A stretch of DNA of 64,000 nt from NCBI GenBank assembly GCA_036378175.1, contig DASUWY010000005.1, positions 1 to 64,000 of the forward strand, read 5' to 3'. Numbering within the stretch: the first letter of the stretch is position 1; each line of letters starts with the position of its first letter. The DNA is from Thermoleophilaceae bacterium (lineage in GTDB: Bacteria; Actinomycetota; Thermoleophilia; Solirubrobacterales; Thermoleophilaceae). This document shows, piece after piece, positions 60,118-64,000 of the stretch. Made by a program: the position numbers and the translations under genes. Below the pieces are notes generated by a model. It was not told the origin of the DNA. It made no database searches and saw only the letters and a list, made by a program, of their open reading frames with translations.

Positions 60118-61506
60118 ATGTCAGATGTACTCGCAGGCGCGTCGCGAATCGACGGCTTCAGCGGCGATCAGCTGCGCCCCGGTGACGCGGGTTACGACGA
60201 GGCACGCATCCTCTGGAATGGCCTCTTCGATCGCCATCCCGCGCTGATCGCACGCTGCATCAGCACGGACGATGTGGTGGCCGCGGTGAACTACGGCCGC
60301 GAGAACGGCCTCGAGATCGCTGTGCGCTCGGGCGGCCACTCCGCCGCCGGCCACAGCTGCGTGGACGACGGTCTCGTGATCGACCTCAGTCAGATGAAGG
60401 CCATCGACATCGACGCCGAGACCCAGACCTGCCGCGCGCAGCCCGGCCTCACCTGGGCCGAGTTCGACGGTGCCACGCAGGCATATGGCCTGGCGGTCAC
60501 CGGCGGCCGCTTCTCCACCACGGGCATCTCCGGCCTGATCCTCGCGAGCGGCAGCGGCTGGCTCGAGCGGAAGTGTGGCCTCACCGCCGACAACCTCATC
60601 TCCGCCCAGGTGGTGACCGCGGACGGCCGCGTTCTGCGCGCCAGCAAGGACGAGAACCCGGACCTCTTCTGGGCGATTCGTGGCGGTGGCGGCAACTTCG
60701 GCGTGGTCACGGAGTTCGAGCTCGGCCTCCACAAGGTCGGCCCGATGATCTACGGCGGGCTGCTGGTCTGCGCGCCTGACAGCGGCGCCAAGGTCCTCGA
60801 GTTCATGCGCCAGTACATGGCGGACGCTCCGGCGGATCTGGGCGCGGGCGTGGCGTTCGTCAGCGCTCCGCCCGAGCCGTTCGTGCCGGAGGAGATGCAC
60901 TTCAAGCCCGTCGTCGGTGTCCTGATCTGCTGGACCGGCTCGATGGAGGAGGGCGAGAAGGTCGTGGCCCCGATCCGCGAGGCCGTCCAGCCGCTCATGG
61001 ACATGGTTGGCGAGATGCCGTACGTCGCCCTCCAGACCATGCTCGACGGCGGCGCGCCGTACGGCACGCGCGCGTACGTGAAGGCCGAGTTCCTGAGCGA
61101 CCTGAGCGACGACGCGATCGCGACCCTCGTGGATCAGGGCGGCCGGCGCCCCGGTCCGATGGTTCAGCTCCTGCTCGAGCCGCTCGGCGGCGCGATCGCG
61201 AACGTCGGCGAGGAGGAGACGGCGCTCGGTCGCCGCGACGTGAAGTGGTGCTACCACGCGCTGTCGATGTGGATGGATCCGGGCCAGGAGGCGGAGGACG
61301 CGCACGTCGGCTGGGCCAAGGGGCTCAAGGAGGCCATCAAGCCCCATACGCGCGACGGCGTCTACCTCAACTTCACGAGCGAGGACGACGACGAGCGCGT
61401 GCGCTCGACCTACGGGCCGAAGTACGAGCGGCTGCAGGCTCTCAAGGCCAAGTACGACCCCGAGAACCTGTTCCACCTCAACTCGAACATCAAGCCCGCC
61501 GCCTAG
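60118..61506 (+). CDS. FAD-binding oxidoreductase of the BBE type
   Basis: A 462-residue flavoprotein of the berberine-bridge/VAO group. The FAD domain shows IAVRSGGHSAAGHSCVDDGL, where the His of GGHS is the usual covalent FAD anchor, and SGLILASGSGWLERKCGLTA. The second covalent anchor (a Cys before the GLILASG stretch) is not seen, so it is probably monocovalent. The end YLNFTSEDDDERVRSTYG and DPENLFHLNSNIKP is the BBE domain. AAAGGAG precedes ATG 60118. The substrate may be a sugar, alcohol or alkaloid-like compound. The stop shares CTAG 61503-61506 with the SDR. Confidence 0.9.
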   Translation: MSDVLAGASRIDGFSGDQLRPGDAGYDEARILWNGLFDRHPALIARCISTDDVVAAVNYGRENGLEIAVRSGGHSAAGHSCVDDGLVIDLSQMKAIDIDAETQTCRAQPGLTWAEFDGATQAYGLAVTGGRFSTTGISGLILASGSGWLERKCGLTADNLISAQVVTADGRVLRASKDENPDLFWAIRGGGGNFGVVTEFELGLHKVGPMIYGGLLVCAPDSGAKVLEFMRQYMADAPADLGAGVAFVSAPPEPFVPEEMHFKPVVGVLICWTGSMEEGEKVVAPIREAVQPLMDMVGEMPYVALQTMLDGGAPYGTRAYVKAEFLSDLSDDAIATLVDQGGRRPGPMVQLLLEPLGGAIANVGEEETALGRRDVKWCYHALSMWMDPGQEAEDAHVGWAKGLKEAIKPHTRDGVYLNFTSEDDDERVRSTYGPKYERLQALKAKYDPENLFHLNSNIKPAA

Positions 61507-62339
61507 GACTCGGCGGTTTGGCGCTCGTCGCCGGCATGCTTGCGCCCCCAGCGCTTCTGCCGGCGGCGGGCGTCCGCCATCATCGCGGGCACGAGTGCGG
61601 TGGCGAGCCGCGGCGCGCTCCCGAACGCGCGTGCCACGCCTCCGCGCCAGCGGGGCATGCTCACCACCGGACGTGGGTGGTCGAGCAGCTGGACCGCGCG
61701 TTGCGCCACCTCATCGGGCTGTAGGAGCACTCCCGACCATGAGGGCGCGGCCTGCGGGTCGTCCACCTTGTCGTAGAGCATCGGCGTCCAGATGCCGTCC
61801 GGGCAGATGGCGCTGATGCAGACGCCCTTGCAGCCCGCCTGGCGCAGGTCGTACAGCGTGCCCACGGTGAACGCAATCGCCGCGTGCTTCGTTGCCGCGT
61901 AGACGGTCTCGCCGGGTGGCGCGGCCAGGCCCGCGAGCGAAACCACGTTGATCACGTGGCCGCTGTTCGCGGGGCGCATCAGCTCGAGCGCGGCGATGGT
62001 GCCGTTCATCAGGCCGTGCACGTTCACGTCCACAAGCGCCCGGCGCTCGGCATCGGTGTGAGACCACGACGGACCTGTGCGCAGGATGCCCGCGTTGTTC
62101 ACCCACACCGCCAAGCCGCCGCCCCGCTCGGAGGCGGCACGCGCGGCCGCGCGGCAGGCGTCCGGATCGGTCACGTTGAGACCCCTCCCCCACGCGGCGC
62201 CGCCGATCCTCTCGGCGGCGGCCAGGGCGCCCGCCTCATCCACGTCCGCCACATTCACGGTCAGGCCACGCTGCGCGAGCAGCCGCGCGATCTCGAAGCC
62301 GAGCCCCCGCGCCGCGCCTGTCACCACCGCCGCCGTCAC
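61503..62339 (-). CDS. SDR-family oxidoreductase
   Basis: A 278-residue short-chain dehydrogenase. The nucleotide loop is VVTGAARGLGFEIARLLAQR with the Asp of VNVADVDEAG suggesting NAD preference. WVNNAGILRTG, the Ser in INVVSLAGLAAPPG and YAATKHAAIAF complete the set. The last 20 residues are a basic extension (RRQKRWGRKHAGDERQ). The substrate is unknown. It lies 39 bases downstream of queA on the same strand. Confidence 0.88.
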   Translation of the reverse strand: MTAAVVTGAARGLGFEIARLLAQRGLTVNVADVDEAGALAAAERIGGAAWGRGLNVTDPDACRAAARAASERGGGLAVWVNNAGILRTGPSWSHTDAERRALVDVNVHGLMNGTIAALELMRPANSGHVINVVSLAGLAAPPGETVYAATKHAAIAFTVGTLYDLRQAGCKGVCISAICPDGIWTPMLYDKVDDPQAAPSWSGVLLQPDEVAQRAVQLLDHPRPVVSMPRWRGGVARAFGSAPRLATALVPAMMADARRRQKRWGRKHAGDERQTAES

Positions 62340-62378
62340 CGCGGCGAGACTAACCGGATCAGCGGCCGCGCGGCATCG

Positions 62379-63422
62379 TCACGGCAGGATCAGGTGGCTG
62401 TCGCCGAACTCGTGCCAGAGGTAGCCGTGCTCGAGCGCCTCGTCGTAGCTGTGCGCGAGCAGCTCGTGGCCCGCCACGGCCTCGAGCATCATCAGGTGGG
62501 AGGCCTGAGGATCGTGCCAGCCGGTGATGAGGCCGTCAGTGGCCCGCAGTTCGCGATCCGGAGTGACCACGAGGTTGGTCCACCCGCTGCCCGCTTCGAC
62601 TGTGCCGTCCGGCCGCGCCGCGGTCTCGAGCGCTCGTACAGCCGTGGTGCCCACGCAGATCACGCGCCCTCCCCAGCCGCGCACCGTGTTCACGAGCCGA
62701 GCGCTCTCGGCGGACACCTCGTAGCGCTCGGGGTACGGCGGCTCGTGGCGCTCCGGCGAGGAGACGCCGGTGTGCAGCGTGAGCGGCGCGAACAGCACAC
62801 CGCGCGACACGAGCTCGCCCACCAGCTCGTCCGTGAACGGGCGGGCGGCGCTGGGCATCTCCGCGCTTCCCGGGCTCAGGGCAAACGCGGTCTGGTATGC
62901 CTCGAGGGGCCAGGCGCGCGGCACGTACGAGTAACGGATCGGATGGCCGTGGCGGCCGAGGTAGCGGTGGAGCGGCTCGTGCGGATCAAAGTGCGCGAGC
63001 CATAGACGCGAGCCCGCCACGTATGGCGCCACCAGCTCGAGGTCGCCGTTGCCGGCGAGCGTGAGATGCTCGCCTGCCTCGCCGCCCGGGTGGGGCGCCA
63101 GGCCGTCACCCGTGCGGAGCTCGACGACCCACCAGCGGCCGTCGGGGAGATCGGGCGCGGCGGTGGAGAAGCGCAGCTCGAGGGAGGAGCCGTCGCTGCG
63201 CCGCGCCGGCACGGCCGCCGGCAGGGTCGCCGAGGTGTTCACCACGAGCAGGTCGCCGGCGCGCAGGAAGCCCGGGAGGTCGCGGAAGCTCGCGTGCGCG
63301 ATCGCGCAGTCGTGCTTCGAGGCGACCATCAGGCGCACCTCGTCGCGCGCCAGCCCGCGCGCCTCGGGCGGCTCGTGCGCCTCGAGCACCGTGGGCAGGT
63401 CGAAGGCGGGGGCGGCGGTCAC
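62379..63422 (-). CDS. queA: S-adenosylmethionine:tRNA ribosyltransferase-isomerase
   Basis: A 347-residue enzyme that transfers the ribosyl part of SAM to preQ1-modified tRNA in queuosine synthesis. The typical RFS-like and SYVPRAWPLEAYQTAFALSP, HTGVSSPERHEPPYPERYEV and VICVGTTAVRALETAA blocks, and the end HLMMLEAVAGHELLAHSYDE, are present. The GTG start at 63422 overlaps the stop of the SDR upstream (GTGA). No tgt gene is in the window. The length is at the usual size. Confidence 0.9.
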   Translation of the reverse strand: MTAAPAFDLPTVLEAHEPPEARGLARDEVRLMVASKHDCAIAHASFRDLPGFLRAGDLLVVNTSATLPAAVPARRSDGSSLELRFSTAAPDLPDGRWWVVELRTGDGLAPHPGGEAGEHLTLAGNGDLELVAPYVAGSRLWLAHFDPHEPLHRYLGRHGHPIRYSYVPRAWPLEAYQTAFALSPGSAEMPSAARPFTDELVGELVSRGVLFAPLTLHTGVSSPERHEPPYPERYEVSAESARLVNTVRGWGGRVICVGTTAVRALETAARPDGTVEAGSGWTNLVVTPDRELRATDGLITGWHDPQASHLMMLEAVAGHELLAHSYDEALEHGYLWHEFGDSHLILP

Positions 63423-64000
63423 CTTGCCTCCACTTTCACGAGGTCCGCGCTGCGGTAGCGGCCGCTCGGCAGGTCACCTTCGATCAGCGCTATGAAGCCG
63501 GGCACGCTCTCCTCCGGCGGCGGGCGGTCCGAGATGTCCTCGCCGGGGAACGCCTCCTGGTGCATCTGGGTGCGCATGTCCCCTGGGTCGACGGCGTACA
63601 CCCGCAGGTCCGGGTTCTCCACGCCAAGCACGGCGCTGATCTGCTCGAGAGCCGCCTTCGCCGAGCCGTACCCGCCCCAGCCCTCGTACCCCTCCACGGC
63701 GGCGTCGGAGGTGGCGTTGATGATCGTCCCGCCCTCCGGAATGTGCGGCAGCGCGAGCTGGATGAGAGCCACGGGCGCGAGCACGTTCACGCGGAACACG
63801 CGCTGCAGCTCCGACGCCGGGTAGAGCGCAAGCCGCGGCTGCGGGCTCGGCCCGAGCGTGCTCGCGTTGTTCACGAGCAGATCGATCGTCCCGCCGGCGG
63901 CGTCCACCAGCTCGCGGCGATGCACGGGATCGGATACGTCGCCTGGCAGCGCGGTCACGTCGCCGAGCTGGCCCAGCTCGCGCGCCACGGATTCGAGATC
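63419..64000 (-). CDS. SDR-family oxidoreductase, partial (5' end beyond the window)
   Basis: The frame is open through the right edge of the window, so the N-terminal Rossmann loop is missing. Visible parts are VSDPVHRRELVDAAGG, LLVNNASTLG, a Ser region IINATSDAAVEG and the catalytic YGSAKAALEQI. The C-terminus ends GRYRSADLVKVEAR. A classical SDR. It overlaps queA by four bases (GTGA). GTG 63986-63988 could serve as a start only if the family N-terminus were lost, which is unlikely. Confidence 0.85.
   Translation of the reverse strand, partial: DLESVARELGQLGDVTALPGDVSDPVHRRELVDAAGGTIDLLVNNASTLGPSPQPRLALYPASELQRVFRVNVLAPVALIQLALPHIPEGGTIINATSDAAVEGYEGWGGYGSAKAALEQISAVLGVENPDLRVYAVDPGDMRTQMHQEAFPGEDISDRPPPEESVPGFIALIEGDLPSGRYRSADLVKVEAR

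Noticed and set aside
60480-60560. Missing second covalent FAD anchor in the BBE oxidoreductase as a defect
   Set aside because: Many VAO-family members are linked only through the His, so this is normal variation.

Overview
The window is about 64 kb of very GC-rich bacterial chromosome, densely packed with genes. Short GTGA/ATGA start-stop overlaps, frequent GTG and TTG starts, an FHA protein next to an FtsR-type MerR regulator, a WS/DGAT wax ester synthase, Ala/Arg-rich proteins and many SDR, MFS and cupin genes point to an actinobacterium. My best guess is the Thermoleophilia/Solirubrobacterales branch. That placement is inference from gene content and style; no rRNA gene is present to settle it. 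I saw no tRNA, rRNA, CRISPR array, transposase or phage gene, so this reads as ordinary chromosome rather than a mobile island.

Layout, left to right. 1-4.7 kb: end of an FHA protein, FtsR-like regulator, apt, an SRPBCC protein, an FAD-linked oxidase and an MFS transporter. 4.7-8.8 kb: a one-polypeptide HTH/anti-sigma-like membrane protein, a hotdog thioesterase, mscL, NAD+ synthetase and an HATPase anti-sigma factor. 8.8-14.5 kb: a leftward nitrogen operon, amtB-glnB-unknown-SPFH protein-glnA. 14.6-17.8 kb: ybaK, WS/DGAT, amidohydrolase. 17.8-19 kb: terminator, CRP-like site, structured RNA leader, RlpA-like gene and a pair of 41-bp repeats. 19-24.2 kb: dinB, a LURP-one protein, an SDR, a lipocalin-like protein, msrB, an LplA-like ligase and a secreted protein. 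24.3-28.4 kb: an operon of MFS exporter, MerR regulator, second MFS and phosphotriesterase-like lactonase. 28.6-38.9 kb: membrane protein, micro-membrane protein, TetR, secreted hydrolase, GMC oxidoreductase, LemA pair, acetamidase, P450 and a RibD-C reductase. 39.1-49.5 kb: potassium region, with microprotein-kdpF-A-C-B, a kinase-less KdpD, a membrane USP protein, SulP and Kup. 49.5-64 kb: small membrane proteins, a LuxR-type LAL regulator, three cupins, epimerase, cysteine hydrolase, glutamate decarboxylase, oxidoreductases, SDRs and queA.

The most notable unit is the nitrogen operon. P-II has Ala at position 51, where the modifiable tyrosine normally sits, and glutamine synthetase has Phe where the adenylylation tyrosine is expected. 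Both covalent switches of the usual GlnD/GlnE cascade therefore appear to be lost together. The same operon carries an unrecognised two-part protein and a flotillin-like SPFH protein. Second is the Kdp locus: gene order F-A-C-B, an extra one-helix microprotein before kdpF, a KdpD with only the KdpD and USP domains, and a separate membrane-anchored USP protein. Third is the non-coding stretch around the RlpA-like gene. A recurring layout feature is that six convergent gene pairs end on a single shared CTAG, which provides the stop codon for both strands.
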